A DNA stretch of 64,000 nucleotides, taken from NCBI GenBank assembly GCA_016124795.1, contig WGNB01000027.1, positions 34,613-98,612 on the forward strand, written 5' to 3'. The DNA comes from Rhodopseudomonas sp. Lineage in GTDB: Bacteria; Pseudomonadota; Alphaproteobacteria; Rhizobiales; Xanthobacteraceae. A program made the position numbers and the translations under genes. Shown here one piece after another: positions 8,916 to 19,919 of this stretch. The stretch's first letter is position 1, and each line of letters begins with the position of its first letter. A model generated the notes under the pieces. That model saw only the letters and a list, made by a program, of their open reading frames with translations, ran no database searches and was not told where the DNA came from.

Positions 8916-10214
8916 TTGTGGGGGATCGCATTCTTGCTGGACAATACCACGAACATTCCTGCGCTGAGCCGGGCGGCGACGCGAGCCGGACGCCTCAGTC
9001 GACGCGCGCGCTGGACAGCGGTCGTTCTCGTGCTGGCGGTCGTTGCCGGTGTGATCGTCAAGCTTGCCCTGTTTTCCGCCACGCCCGTTGCGATGATGAC
9101 CGCGACCGCGGTCATGGGTGATGTCGAGGAATCGGTGCTGGCGACCGGCACGCTGAAGCCGGCCCGGCTGGTCGCGGTCGGCTCGCAGGCCAGCGGCCGT
9201 ATCACCGCGCTCAACGTCACGCTCGGCCAGACGGTCAAGAAAGGCGACCTGATCGCGACCATCGATTCGATGACGCAGCAGAACGCCTTGCGCACCGCGC
9301 AGGCGGCGCTTGCCAACGTCAAGGCGCAGCGTCAGGAAAAAGAGGCGACGCTGGCTTATGCCGAAACCGCGCGCGGCCGGCAGCAGCGCACCTTGGCGGT
9401 GAATGCGTCGTCGCATTCCGATTTCGATTCCGCCGACGCGACGGTCAAGACGACGCAGGCGCAGATCGCGCAGCTCGATGCCCAGATCGTCGAGGCCGAG
9501 GTCGCGGTCGAGACCGCCCGCGTTAATCTCGGTTACACCCGCATCACCGCGCCGATCGATGGCACCGTGCTGGCGACCGTGACGCAGGAAGGCCAGACGG
9601 TGAATGCGACCCAGTCGGCGCCGACCATCGTTATTCTCGGTGCGGTCGATGTCATGACCGTCAAGGCGGAAATCTCCGAAGCCGATGTCGTCAAGGTCAA
9701 GCCGGGGCAGCCGGTCTATTTCACCATCCTCGGCGATCCCGATCATCCTTATCGCACGACATTGACGTCGATCGAGCCGGCGCCGGAATCGATCCGTAAC
9801 GATACCAGCATTAGTTCGTCGACCTCGACCACCAGCAGTTCGTCGTCGTCATCGTCGACCTCGACGTCGGCGATCTATTACAACGGCGTGTTCAATGTGC
9901 CCAATCCCGATGGCCGTCTGCGCACTTACATGACCGCGCAGGTGCGCGTCGTGCTTGGCGAAGCCAGGAACGTGTTGACAATTCCGGTCGCGGCGCTCGG
10001 TGCGCGCGGTCAGGACGGCAGCTATGCGGTTAAGGTCGTCGGCAGCGACGGCGCGATTGCAACCCGGCAGGTCAGGATCGGGCTCGACGACAAGATCACC
10101 GCACAGGTGTTGTCCGGCCTCACGCAAGGCGAGCGCGTCGTCACCGGCGAGAAGACATCCGCGACCACAACATCGTCGCGGGTGCCCGGCGGCCCGCCGC
10201 CGATGGGCTTCTAG
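8916..10214 (+). CDS. Efflux periplasmic adaptor (MacA-like, HlyD family)
   Basis: TM anchor, VAVGSQASGRITALNVTLGQTVKKGDLIATID, GYTRITAPIDGTVLATVTQEGQTVNA; TTG start likely. Confidence 0.88.
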   Translation: MWGIAFLLDNTTNIPALSRAATRAGRLSRRARWTAVVLVLAVVAGVIVKLALFSATPVAMMTATAVMGDVEESVLATGTLKPARLVAVGSQASGRITALNVTLGQTVKKGDLIATIDSMTQQNALRTAQAALANVKAQRQEKEATLAYAETARGRQQRTLAVNASSHSDFDSADATVKTTQAQIAQLDAQIVEAEVAVETARVNLGYTRITAPIDGTVLATVTQEGQTVNATQSAPTIVILGAVDVMTVKAEISEADVVKVKPGQPVYFTILGDPDHPYRTTLTSIEPAPESIRNDTSISSSTSTTSSSSSSSSTSTSAIYYNGVFNVPNPDGRLRTYMTAQVRVVLGEARNVLTIPVAALGARGQDGSYAVKVVGSDGAIATRQVRIGLDDKITAQVLSGLTQGERVVTGEKTSATTTSSRVPGGPPPMGF

Positions 10215-10232
10215 CGCGACGGCGGTGATACG

Positions 10233-12197
10233 ATGACCGAGCCGCGCCCGCCGTTGATCGAGTTGCGCAAGCTGCGACGGGAATATCCCTCCGGCGACGA
10301 CACGCTGGTTGTGCTGAAGGATCTCGACCTGACCATCGAGGCCGGCGAAATGGTCGCCATCGTCGGCGCGTCGGGCTCCGGTAAATCGACGCTGATGAAC
10401 ATTCTCGGCTGTCTTGATCGGCCGACCGCCGGGCAATATCGCATTGCCGGCCGGGAGACCGCCGCGCTCGATCCCGACGAATTGGCGGCGCTGCGCCGCG
10501 AACATTTCGGCTTCATCTTTCAGCGTTATCACTTGCTGCCGGCTTTGACCGCGCTCGGTAATGTCGAGGTGCCGGCGATCTATGCCGGCATGGCCGGTGA
10601 CGAGCGGCGGCAGCGCGCGAGCGCCTTGTTGTCGCGTCTCGGCATGGCCGACCGTCTCGGTCATCATCCCGGCCAATTGTCCGGCGGTCAGCAGCAGCGT
10701 GTCTGCATCGCCCGCGCGCTGATTAACGGTGGCGAGATTATCCTGGCCGACGAGCCGACCGGCGCGCTCGATACGCAGAGTGGCGAGGAGGTGCTGCAAA
10801 TCCTCGATCAGCTCAATGCCGAGGGCAAAACCATCGTCACCGTGACGCATGATCCGGCGATTGCCGCGCGCGCGCAGCGGATCGTCGAGATCGGCGATGG
10901 CCGGATCATATCCGATCGGCGCAAGACGGCGGTGCGCGTCGACAAGACGGCACCGGCTCCGGTGGCGGCCGTGGGCGGCTGGCGCTGGCAGGCGCAACTC
11001 GACCGCTTCAGGCAGGCATTCCTGATGGCGCTGTTGGCGATGCGCGCTAACCGGCTGCGCACCTTTCTCACCATGCTCGGTATCATCATCGGCATCGCGG
11101 CGGTGGTCTCGGTGGTGGCGCTCGGCAAAGGCGCGCAGCAGCGGGTGCTGTCGAACATCGCCAGTCTCGGCACCAACACGCTGGAGATTTTTCCCGGCGC
11201 CAGTTTCGGCGATGTGCGTTCGGCCAAGGTGCAGACGCTGGTGGTGTCGGACGCCGATGCGCTGGTCAGGCAGCCTTATGCCGCCGGCGTGACGCCGACG
11301 GTGTCGACCAGCAGCACCGTGCGTTACGGCTCGCTGGAAGCCAACGTGCTGGTCAATGGCGTCGGCGCGCAATATTTCGAGGTTAAGGGCACCAAGCTGG
11401 CGGAAGGCCGGCTGTTCGGCGCTGACAGCGTGCGCCGGCTGGCGCAGGAAGTGGTGATCGACGAGAACACCCGCAAGACTTTGTTCGACGGCGTGGCCGG
11501 CGGCGCGGTCGGCAAGATTCTGCTGGTCGGCAAGGTGCCGTTGCGCGTCGTCGGCGTCGCCGCGCAACAGCAAGGCGGTTTTGGCGGTAGCCAGAACCTG
11601 TCGGTTTATCTGCCCTATACGACGGTACAGTCGCGCATTCTCGGCACCACGACGTTGCGTAGCATCACGCTGCGGGTCAGCGACGATGTCACGCCGGCCC
11701 TGGCCGAGCAGGCGGTGACGCGCTTCCTGTCCCAGCGTCACGGCCGCAAGGATTTCTTTATTCTCAACACCGACGATATCCGCCAGACCATCACACAGAC
11801 CGCGCAGACTTTGACCTTGCTGGTCGCGGCGATCGCCGTAATCTCGCTGGTTGTCGGCGGCATCGGCGTGATGAACATCATGCTGGTGTCGGTGGTCGAG
11901 CGTACCGCCGAGATCGGCGTGCGGATGGCGGTTGGTGCGCGCCGTAGCGATATTCTGCAACAGTTTCTGATCGAAGCGGTGCTGGTCTGTATCGTCGGCG
12001 GCAGTCTGGGAATTGTCGTCTCGCTCGGCCTTGGCGCCGCGGTCGCGATGCTGGGCTCGTCCTTCGCCTTTGTCTATTCCAGCACGGCGATCGTGCTGGC
12101 CTTCCTGTGCTCGACGCTGGTCGGTGTCGTCTTCGGCTTTCTGCCGGCGCGCAATGCGGCGCGGCTCGACCCGGTCGTGGCGCTGGCGCGGGAGTGA
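10233..12197 (+). CDS. macB: MacB-type ABC transporter (fused ATPase/permease)
   Basis: Walker [10 protein letters not shown], signature LSGGQQQR, Walker [13 protein letters not shown]-terminal MacB/FtsX permease ([35 protein letters not shown]). Confidence 0.92.
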   Translation: MTEPRPPLIELRKLRREYPSGDDTLVVLKDLDLTIEAGEMVAIVGASGSGKSTLMNILGCLDRPTAGQYRIAGRETAALDPDELAALRREHFGFIFQRYHLLPALTALGNVEVPAIYAGMAGDERRQRASALLSRLGMADRLGHHPGQLSGGQQQRVCIARALINGGEIILADEPTGALDTQSGEEVLQILDQLNAEGKTIVTVTHDPAIAARAQRIVEIGDGRIISDRRKTAVRVDKTAPAPVAAVGGWRWQAQLDRFRQAFLMALLAMRANRLRTFLTMLGIIIGIAAVVSVVALGKGAQQRVLSNIASLGTNTLEIFPGASFGDVRSAKVQTLVVSDADALVRQPYAAGVTPTVSTSSTVRYGSLEANVLVNGVGAQYFEVKGTKLAEGRLFGADSVRRLAQEVVIDENTRKTLFDGVAGGAVGKILLVGKVPLRVVGVAAQQQGGFGGSQNLSVYLPYTTVQSRILGTTTLRSITLRVSDDVTPALAEQAVTRFLSQRHGRKDFFILNTDDIRQTITQTAQTLTLLVAAIAVISLVVGGIGVMNIMLVSVVERTAEIGVRMAVGARRSDILQQFLIEAVLVCIVGGSLGIVVSLGLGAAVAMLGSSFAFVYSSTAIVLAFLCSTLVGVVFGFLPARNAARLDPVVALARE

Positions 12198-12209
12198 TGG
12201 CGGTTTCGT

Positions 12210-14741
12210 TCAGCGATCCGTCGTTTCTTTTTCCACGCCAAAGGCCAATGCCAGCGGAGCGATCGGAATCCGCTGCGCCTCGTCCTCGGCCAGCGCCAGC
12301 ACGCGCTGACCGCCGAGCGGCGTCAGCAGCAGCGTGATAACGCCGATGCGTTGGTTCAGCGGCGGCAGCAGGATCAGCAGCTTGCCATCGTCTCCCGACC
12401 GGTAATGGCTGCCGTTCAGCGTCAGGTCGACGCCTTGCAGGTGGTCCTCGGTCAGCGTCGTGATCGTGACGTTGCGCAAGGCGTCGCGCATCGTCTCGCC
12501 TTGGCGCAGCGTGACGCCGCGTAGCAGGCCATGCGACGCGATCCGGCCGATGGCGACCGCGACGGCGTCGAGCGGTCTGTCCGCCGGCAGCGGAATGTGG
12601 ATGCGGATGTCGCCATGACCGGTACGCAGGCAGCGTGCTTCGTTGGCGGCGGCGGCCTGTCGGTCGATCAAGGTAACGTCGACCTTGCCGCAGGGAATGT
12701 CGTCGAAGATTCCGGACGGCAGAAAGCCGGCGCCGAACAGCGTGTAAAGAAAGCCGTGCTGTGGCGACAGCGCGTTGAAGCTGCCGGCCGGCCACATCGG
12801 CGGCGGCGGCATCCGGCATGCGTCCGGGATCGATTTGTTCAACGTCCAGGTGGTGGCCTTGGCGGTATCGGCCAGCGCGACCACCGCGCTCGAACCGAGA
12901 TTGACGTCGTGACGCGCCGAGGCCAGCAGCAGCAATTCGTCGTCGGTCGGCATTAGCAGCAGCCGCGCCAGCAGCGCGGCGGCCCAGGCGGCGGTGCAAT
13001 CGCCGTCGGCGAAGGGATCGAGGCCATTGCCGACGTGCTCCGGCAATCGCGCGGCAAAGTGTAGCGCGCCGGCCTGCACGGCCTGCGACAAGGCGACCTG
13101 ATCGGGATCGCGGTGATCCTTGTCGCGGATCGCCTCGCCGTTACGGTAGTCGCGCACGCTGCCGGTCTGGGCGCAGCAAAGCTGTTCGAGGACCGCGATA
13201 TTGGCCAGCAGCGCGTGCTTGACCTGCGGTGTCACCACCAGATCGGAGATCAGTCCTTCGGCGGTGTCGCTATCGCCGCCGTTGGCGTTGTCGTTGCCGA
13301 TGTCGCCGAGCGCGTCGTCCTTGGTCAGCAGATAGAGGCCGTGCAGTCGCGGTCCGGCGCCGGCCAGATCGAAGGCCCGCCGCAGATTTTTCTGCACCGA
13401 AGCGCTGTAGCCGAGATCGACGAGAACGAGATCGGTGCAGGCGTCATAATCCGGGATCGCATGACGCAAGTGATTGATCAGGCCGTCGCGCATCCTACGG
13501 GCGAGACGGGCGACGGTTTTGCGGCTGATGAGTCTGGGCAGTTGGCTGGCCAGGCTTTCGCCGTCGGCGATACCGCCCGGTATGGCGCGGAAGAAATCGC
13601 GTAGCGCCGGCGAATCGACATTCAGCATGTCGACGGTGGTGGCGTGATCGATCCGGTTGATCGGATCGAACAGCGGCTTGAATCCGGCGTCGCCGTCGGC
13701 CGCCGCCAGACAGGCCGCGCGCCGGTTGATTTCAACATAGCCGGTCGGGCGCTGTCGCAACGCCGACCAGAGTTTGTGCGACAGGAAGCCGTCGCGCGCG
13801 AGGAAAGCGACCGCGACCTTGCGTCCCGGCGTTTGTTCGAGCGCGGCAACGCGGTCGGCGACAAAGCGGTCGAAGGCGGACATCAATGGACCGAGCACGG
13901 TCGCGCCCAGCGAGAATGCGGTGCTTCGGTCCGGCAAGGCGCGGGCAACACTGCGCCGCAGGCTGCGTAAGCCGCCATCGAGCCGCGACCCCGTCGCGCC
14001 GGCATTGGTCAGCAGCGTGAGCGCGGTGGCTTCACGGTTGAGCAGTCCGGTGAAGCTGTCGGACGCCTGCGGATGAAAGCGGGTCTCGACGCCAAGCCGT
14101 CGCGGCGTCGCGATATCGGCGACCGGATGGTCGCCGATATGCAATAGCGCGGCCGGTGAAAGCGTCTCCGCCGTCAGCACGATCTCAAACAAACCTTTGC
14201 TCTTGCCGCTGCCGTGATCGCAAGAGGCGTAGAGAAAATCCCATTTTAGGGAAGGCCGGCAGTGCCGCAGCAGCCGCGCGAGGCGCGCGCCGGTCCAGTA
14301 GGTGTCGGAGATAAAGCCGGTGCGTTTGCCGTCGGCGCGTGCGCGGTCATAGAGCCGGCCGATATCGGCATCGGCGACGCATAATTCAAGCTCTGCGTCG
14401 AATTCGGCGGCGGCGAGATCATCGACCGTCAGCGCGCCGAGGCCGAACAGGCGGCGCGGAAAGTGCTCGTAGATCTGTTCGATGGTGACCTCGCTGACGC
14501 CTTGGCGGGCCTTGCTCTGTTTGCGGGCCGCCATCTCGGCCAGCCGGCGATGCTGCACGAAGCTCTCGACTAGGCCGGCGCGCGTGACGTCGCAGCCGGT
14601 CAGCCGGCAGGCGCGTTCGAACACGCCATCCGGCGTCGTGCAGCGCCGCATCAGGAAGGTGTCGAAGACATCGAACGAAACCGCCTCGCCGGCGAATAGC
14701 TCAGGCCGGCGCGCCGGCCGGCAGTCCTGATCGACCCACAT
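12210..14741 (-). CDS. Large HAD-superfamily protein (COG5610-like)
   Basis: HAD motif I SFDVFDTFLMRR, motif II FISDTYWTG, motif IV HIGDHPVADI; second region VAFLARDGFLSHKLW...YVEINRRA. Confidence 0.75.
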   Translation of the reverse strand: MWVDQDCRPARRPELFAGEAVSFDVFDTFLMRRCTTPDGVFERACRLTGCDVTRAGLVESFVQHRRLAEMAARKQSKARQGVSEVTIEQIYEHFPRRLFGLGALTVDDLAAAEFDAELELCVADADIGRLYDRARADGKRTGFISDTYWTGARLARLLRHCRPSLKWDFLYASCDHGSGKSKGLFEIVLTAETLSPAALLHIGDHPVADIATPRRLGVETRFHPQASDSFTGLLNREATALTLLTNAGATGSRLDGGLRSLRRSVARALPDRSTAFSLGATVLGPLMSAFDRFVADRVAALEQTPGRKVAVAFLARDGFLSHKLWSALRQRPTGYVEINRRAACLAAADGDAGFKPLFDPINRIDHATTVDMLNVDSPALRDFFRAIPGGIADGESLASQLPRLISRKTVARLARRMRDGLINHLRHAIPDYDACTDLVLVDLGYSASVQKNLRRAFDLAGAGPRLHGLYLLTKDDALGDIGNDNANGGDSDTAEGLISDLVVTPQVKHALLANIAVLEQLCCAQTGSVRDYRNGEAIRDKDHRDPDQVALSQAVQAGALHFAARLPEHVGNGLDPFADGDCTAAWAAALLARLLLMPTDDELLLLASARHDVNLGSSAVVALADTAKATTWTLNKSIPDACRMPPPPMWPAGSFNALSPQHGFLYTLFGAGFLPSGIFDDIPCGKVDVTLIDRQAAAANEARCLRTGHGDIRIHIPLPADRPLDAVAVAIGRIASHGLLRGVTLRQGETMRDALRNVTITTLTEDHLQGVDLTLNGSHYRSGDDGKLLILLPPLNQRIGVITLLLTPLGGQRVLALAEDEAQRIPIAPLALAFGVEKETTDR

Positions 14742-14864
14742 TCATTCGTCCCGCGTTTCTTATGAAGTTCAACGTGGGTGGCGGGAAATTCAGGCGATTT
14801 TGTCGCGTAGGACGGAGACGCCGTTGTCGGTGGCGCTTTGGATCATCAATGGACCGGGGAGAAG

Positions 14865-14912
14865 AAATGGCGCGCCCGACACGATTCGAACGTGTGACCT
14901 TTGCCTTCGGAG
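14865..14912 (-). repeat. 48-bp direct repeat, copy 1: 3' part of tRNA-Arg(CCG) (candidate att site)
   Basis: Reverse complement CTCCGAAGGCAAAGGTCACACGTTCGAATCGTGTCGGGCGCGCCATTT contains the anticodon loop (CT-CCG-AA), T arm, acceptor 3' strand and encoded CCA; adjacent sequence does not supply a tRNA 5' half. Identical to 60647-60694. Confidence 0.88.
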
Positions 14913-15929
14913 AGCGATTTCTAAGGTCCGGCTTCGCCAAAATATAAGAAAATCAATACTTTAATATCGCCAGCTTTCGCCGGAGATCATCTTCAACTGT
15001 GCCAAATCTGTGCCAGAAAACCAAGCGCTGGTTCGAGGCAGGCCCAATGCTCCGCCAGGATGAAAATCCAGAGGATGCGGAAGATGTTCGCAGATTTTAG
15101 TCGACGAATTCGAAGTTCAGTTCCGGACAAAAGTCGCAGGCTTTGCACTGCGTACAGCTATTTACTCACGGGTTTTCTACCCCCTGAAGAACGCTCGCAA
15201 ACTCGCATTTTGATTGGATTTTTCAGACCGATCCGCTGAGCACCGCCTGCGTAGATTTGTGCCGTCCGAAATGTAAAGTCGGATGACCGCGGCTCCTTGC
15301 TGCAATGACCTGCGCTATCGTACCGGGTCAGGGGTGTACTGGGGAAGTACTCTTTATTGGACGCAGGCATCGGAATGCAGTTCAGATTCGAGATGTGCCC
15401 GATTTTATTAGGCCTATGACGGTGTCGCCGCCGAGCCCGCAAATTCCAGGCGCGACATAATTCATTGCGGGCTGTAGCCGCGCTCATCGCTGCAGCGCTG
15501 TAATTTCAGGTGGGCATTCCAGTGGTCGGACCGCGCTCGTACGGTTCAAATCATCACCGCTCAGCTCCAGTTTTCGCGACCTGTGTAACGAAGAATGCAA
15601 TCAGTGAAACCGCCACTTTAAAGAGCGTAGGCGGGAGTACGTGCGGGCCGCTTCGGGTCCAAAGGTATGTCTATTTCTGGCCCAGAGCGGACGAGACTGC
15701 TGAGGGGCGCGAGGTCTGCTCCTTACAACAGATGAACTGCTCGCATCAGCCGTCAACGGTCACATCTGCGGCACGTCTGCCGGGGCCTGAAGTGCCGGAA
15801 ATTTTCGCTGGCCGCTAGCGCCCGTCTTTATGGATTATTGATACGCCGCCACGTGAATCCACATCGCTTCCTTACAGGCGTTGTCTTACGTCGAGGTTCA
15901 ACCTCGAACCTTCCCGAAAGGGACCAGCG

Positions 15930-16013
15930 ATGCTCGACCTTCTCATGCTGGCGATCGGCGCCGGACTATTCGTCCTGACGATTGGCTACGCCGCCGTCTG
16001 CGACCGGCTTTAG
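15930..16013 (+). CDS. 27-aa hydrophobic small protein upstream of kdpF
   Basis: Reading of the DNA: ATG at 15930 gives MLDLLMLAIGAGLFVLTIGYAAVCDRL*; AAAGGGACC upstream; co-directional with kdp genes; absent from ORF track because of size. Confidence 0.65.
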   Translation: MLDLLMLAIGAGLFVLTIGYAAVCDRL

Positions 16014-16024
16014 GACCTTCGGTC

Positions 16025-16114
16025 ATGAATCTCGATTACACGTTCGCCGCCGCGGTCAGCCTCGGCCTGCTCATCTATCTCACTTACGCGCTTCTGCGCC
16101 CGGAACGGTTCTGA
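16025..16114 (+). CDS. kdpF: K+-transporting ATPase small subunit KdpF
   Basis: 29-aa MNLDYTFAAAVSLGLLIYLTYALLRPERF*, single TM with LLRPERF ending typical of KdpF, immediately upstream of kdpA. Confidence 0.88.
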   Translation: MNLDYTFAAAVSLGLLIYLTYALLRPERF

Positions 16115-16123
16115 GGCAGTGCC

Positions 16124-17827
16124 ATGACACTCATTGGCTGGGTTCAAATTGCTCTGTATTGCGCGATCATTGTCGCACTGACGCCGCTCGTTGGCGGCTA
16201 CATGACCCGCGTCTTCAACGGCGAACTAACCTTGCTGTCGCCAGTGCTGCGGCCGATCGAAAATCTGCTCTACCGGGCCGGCGGCATCGATGAGACGAGC
16301 GAGCAGCACTGGCTGACCTACACGATCGCCATGCTGCTGTTTCATGTTGGCGGCTTTGTTATTCTTTACTCCATATTGCGTCTGCAAGCCGTGCTGCCCT
16401 TCAATCCGGCCGGGCAAGGCGCGGTCGCGCCCGATCTCAGCCTTAATACCGCGATCAGCTTCGCCACCAACACCAATTGGCAGAACTACGGTGGCGAGAG
16501 CACGCTTTCTTATCTGACGCAAATGCTCGGGCTCACGCCGCAGAATTTTCTCTCGGCCGCGACCGGCATCGTGCTGGCGGTCGCGTTGATCCGCGGCATT
16601 GCCCGCGCTTCCGCCAAGACCGTTGGCAATTTCTGTGTCGATATCACCCGTTGCACGCTCTACATCCTGCTGCCGGTTTGCGTCGTCTTCACATTGTTCC
16701 TGGTTTGGCAGGGCATCCCGCAGACGCTCGGCCCCTATGTCGAGGCCACGACGCTCGAAGGCGGCCGGCAGACCCTCGCGCTCGGCCCGGTCGCCTCGCA
16801 GGTCGCCATCAAGATGCTCGGCACCAATGGCGGCGGCTTCTTCAACGCCAATGCGGCGCATCCGTTCGAGAACCCGACGGCGCTGTCGAACTTCGTGCAG
16901 ATGCTGTCGATCTTCGTGTTAGGGGCGGCGCTGACCAATGTGTTCGGCCGCATGGTCGGCAATCCGAAGCAGGGCTGGGCCATCCTCGCCGCGATGGGCG
17001 TGTTTTTTTTCGCCGGCGTTCTGTTCTGCTATTGGGCCGAAGCCAACGGCACCCAGATGCTGAACGCGTTCGGCATCGGCGGCGGCAACATGGAAGGCAA
17101 GGAGGTTCGTTTTGGCATCCTTGGCTCGGCGCTGTTCGCTGTCATCACCACCGCGGCTTCCTGTGGTGCGGTAAATGCCATGCATGACTCCTTCACCGCG
17201 CTCGGCGGCATGATCCCGCTGATCAATATCGAGCTCGGCGAGATCGTCATCGGTGGCGTCGGCGCCGGCCTTTACGGCATGTTGTTGTTCGTTATCCTCA
17301 CCGTATTCGTCGCCGGGTTGATGGTCGGCCGCACGCCGGAATATGTCGGCAAGAAGATCGAGGCGCGCGAGGTGAAGATGGCCATGCTCGCCATTCTCAT
17401 CCTGCCGCTGATGATTCTCGGCTGGACCGCGATTGCCGTGGTTTATCCGCCGGCGGTGGCCTCGATGGCCAATGCCGGGCCGCACGGCTTCTCCGAGGTG
17501 CTCTACGCCTTCTCGTCGATGACCGGCAATAACGGCTCGGCTTTCGCAGGGCTCAGTGGCAACACCTTTTTCTACAATATTGCCGGTGCGGTGGCGATGT
17601 TCATAGGCCGCTTCTGGATGATCGTTCCCGCGATGGCGATTGCCGGTTCGCTGGCGCAGAAGAAAATGGTGGCGGCATCCGCCGGCACGTTCCCGACCAC
17701 CGGCGGCCTGTTCGTCGGCTTGCTCGTCGGCGTCATTCTGATTGTCGGCGGCCTCACCTTCTTCCCGGCGCTCGCGCTCGGCCCCATCGTCGAGCATCTG
17801 GCGATGCAGGCCGGCCAACTGTTCTAA
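16124..17827 (+). CDS. kdpA: K+-transporting ATPase subunit A
   Basis: [59 protein letters not shown]. Confidence 0.97.
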   Translation: MTLIGWVQIALYCAIIVALTPLVGGYMTRVFNGELTLLSPVLRPIENLLYRAGGIDETSEQHWLTYTIAMLLFHVGGFVILYSILRLQAVLPFNPAGQGAVAPDLSLNTAISFATNTNWQNYGGESTLSYLTQMLGLTPQNFLSAATGIVLAVALIRGIARASAKTVGNFCVDITRCTLYILLPVCVVFTLFLVWQGIPQTLGPYVEATTLEGGRQTLALGPVASQVAIKMLGTNGGGFFNANAAHPFENPTALSNFVQMLSIFVLGAALTNVFGRMVGNPKQGWAILAAMGVFFFAGVLFCYWAEANGTQMLNAFGIGGGNMEGKEVRFGILGSALFAVITTAASCGAVNAMHDSFTALGGMIPLINIELGEIVIGGVGAGLYGMLLFVILTVFVAGLMVGRTPEYVGKKIEAREVKMAMLAILILPLMILGWTAIAVVYPPAVASMANAGPHGFSEVLYAFSSMTGNNGSAFAGLSGNTFFYNIAGAVAMFIGRFWMIVPAMAIAGSLAQKKMVAASAGTFPTTGGLFVGLLVGVILIVGGLTFFPALALGPIVEHLAMQAGQLF

Positions 17828-17845
17828 TTCCGGAGTTCATGGACC

Positions 17846-19918
17846 ATGGAAGCCGCCAAAATCCGCAAGCGCATGCCCGCCTCGTCGATGCTCGATCCGA
17901 CGATCGTTCTGCCAGCCATCGGCCAGGCCTTCGTCAAGCTCGATCCACGGACGCTGGCGAAGAATCCGGTGATGTTCGTGCTCGAAGTGGTCACAACGTT
18001 GACCACCGTGCTTCTGGGGCGCGACATCGCGGTCGGGGCGTCCGGCATCGGCTTTGAAGTCCAGATCGTCGTCTGGCTCTGGTTCACGGTGCTGTTCGCC
18101 AACTTTGCCGAAGCCGTCGCCGAAGGGCGCGGCAAGGCGCAGGCCGACACCTTGCGCAGGACACGTTCGGAAACGCCGGCAAAGCGCATCCTGATGGCCG
18201 ATAATTATGAAGTCTATCAGGGCGTGCCGGCTGAAACGCTTGAGGCGGGCGATCTGGTCGTGTGCGAGGCCGGCGACATCATCCCCGGCGATGGCGAGGT
18301 GGTCGAAGGCATTGCCTCGGTCAACGAAGCTGCCGTGACTGGTGAATCGGCGCCAGTAATTCGCGAGTCCGGTGGCGACCGTTCCGCTGTCACCGGCGGG
18401 ACCATGGTGATTTCGGATCGCATCATCGTGCGCATCACCTCGTCGCCGGGATCGTCGTTTCTCGACCGCATGATCGAGCTGGTCGAAGGCGCCGAACGGC
18501 AGAAGACACCGAATGAAATCGCGCTCAATATCCTGTTGGTCGGCTTGACGATCATCTTTGTCTTTGCCACCGCGAGCATTCCAAGTTACGCCGCCTATGC
18601 CGGCGGCGCGATCCCGGTGCTGGTGCTGGTGGCGCTGTTTGTCACCTTGATCCCGACCACTATCGGCGCGCTTTTATCGGCGATCGGTATTGCCGGCATG
18701 GACCGTCTGGTGCGGTTCAACGTGCTGGCCATGTCGGGACGCGCGGTGGAGGCGGCCGGCGACGTCGACACACTACTGCTCGACAAGACAGGCACCATCA
18801 CCTTCGGCAACCGCCTCGCGACGGAGATCATCCCCGTGCCGGGCGTGTCCGAGCGCGAGGCCGCGGAGGCTGCGCTATCGGCCAGCCTGGCCGACGAGAC
18901 CGCCGAAGGCCGTTCGATCGTCACCTTGGCGGGCGAGCGTTACGGTGTGGCGTCGCATGAAATGCCGGCAGACGCGAAGTTCATCGAATTTTCAGCGACG
19001 ACGCGCCTGTCCGGCGTCGATATTGGCGAGCGTAAAATGCGCAAGGGCGCCATCGACTCGGTTCTCAAATTCGCCGGCGAGCAGGCCGGGCAGGCCGTCA
19101 TCGAGCCATCGTCATTCAAGGCCGCCGTCGACAGGATCGCGCGGGCCGGTGGCACGCCGCTCGGCCTGGTCGAAGGTGGCCGCATTCTCGGCGTCATTCA
19201 TCTCAAGGATGTGGTGAAGCCGGATGTAAAAGATCGCTTCGCCGCGATGCGCCGGATGGGCATCAAAACTGTGATGATCACCGGCGATAATCCGGTGACC
19301 GCCGCCTCGATCGCTTCGGAAGCCGGTGTCGACGATTTCATCGCCGAGGCGACGCCCGAGGACAAGCTGCGCTACATTCGCAACGAGCAGGCGCAGGGCC
19401 GTCTCATCGCCATGTGCGGCGACGGCACCAACGACGCACCGGCGCTGGCGCAAGCCGACGTCGGCGTCGCCATGCAATCGGGCACCCAGGCGGCGCGCGA
19501 AGCCGGTAACATGGTGGATCTCGATTCTGATCCGACCAAGCTCATCGAAGTGGTGGAGATCGGCAAGCAGCTTCTGATGACGCGCGGCGCGCTGACGACA
19601 TTCTCCATCGCTAACGACGTGGCGAAATATTTTGCCATCATCCCCGCGATGTTTGCCGCGTTTTATCCGCAGCTCGGCGTTCTCAACATCATGGGCCTGT
19701 CTACGCCGCAAAGCGCCATCCTGTCGGCGATCATCTTCAACGCGCTCATCATTATCGCGCTTATTCCATTGGCGTTAAAGGGTGTGAAGTACCGGCCGAT
19801 CGGCGCCGCGGCGCTGCTGCGCCGCAACCTGTTGATCTACGCGTTCGGCGGCGTCGCCTTGCCGTTTGTCGGCATCAAGGCGATCGACCTCGCCGTCACC
19901 GCGTTTCATCTGGCTTAA
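17846..19918 (+). CDS. kdpB: K+-transporting P-type ATPase subunit B
   Basis: P-type motif [34 protein letters not shown]. Confidence 0.97.
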   Translation: MEAAKIRKRMPASSMLDPTIVLPAIGQAFVKLDPRTLAKNPVMFVLEVVTTLTTVLLGRDIAVGASGIGFEVQIVVWLWFTVLFANFAEAVAEGRGKAQADTLRRTRSETPAKRILMADNYEVYQGVPAETLEAGDLVVCEAGDIIPGDGEVVEGIASVNEAAVTGESAPVIRESGGDRSAVTGGTMVISDRIIVRITSSPGSSFLDRMIELVEGAERQKTPNEIALNILLVGLTIIFVFATASIPSYAAYAGGAIPVLVLVALFVTLIPTTIGALLSAIGIAGMDRLVRFNVLAMSGRAVEAAGDVDTLLLDKTGTITFGNRLATEIIPVPGVSEREAAEAALSASLADETAEGRSIVTLAGERYGVASHEMPADAKFIEFSATTRLSGVDIGERKMRKGAIDSVLKFAGEQAGQAVIEPSSFKAAVDRIARAGGTPLGLVEGGRILGVIHLKDVVKPDVKDRFAAMRRMGIKTVMITGDNPVTAASIASEAGVDDFIAEATPEDKLRYIRNEQAQGRLIAMCGDGTNDAPALAQADVGVAMQSGTQAAREAGNMVDLDSDPTKLIEVVEIGKQLLMTRGALTTFSIANDVAKYFAIIPAMFAAFYPQLGVLNIMGLSTPQSAILSAIIFNALIIIALIPLALKGVKYRPIGAAALLRRNLLIYAFGGVALPFVGIKAIDLAVTAFHLA

Positions 19919-19919
19919 C

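Noticed and set aside
8913-9746. 277-aa minus-strand ORF inside macA
   Set aside because: Antisense shadow with R/D/G-rich composition.
9802-9876. Short tcg/agc-rich repeats considered as a CRISPR or regulatory repeat array
   Set aside because: They encode a Ser/Thr-rich stretch in frame within a confident gene; no spacers or repeat periodicity of CRISPR. No CRISPR array was noticed anywhere in the window.
9849-11960. 703-aa open frame antisense to macA/macB
   Set aside because: Mirror ORF of a confident MacB gene; low-complexity H/R/D/Q-rich translation without domain signals.
11878-12999. 373-aa minus-strand ORF bridging macB and the HAD gene
   Set aside because: Overlaps two well supported genes, Arg/Ala-rich, no motifs.
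14865-14912. Calling this (and 60647-60694) a functional tRNA-Arg gene
   Set aside because: Only the anticodon-loop-to-CCA part is present; adjacent bases do not form the 5' anticodon strand, D arm or acceptor 5' strand.
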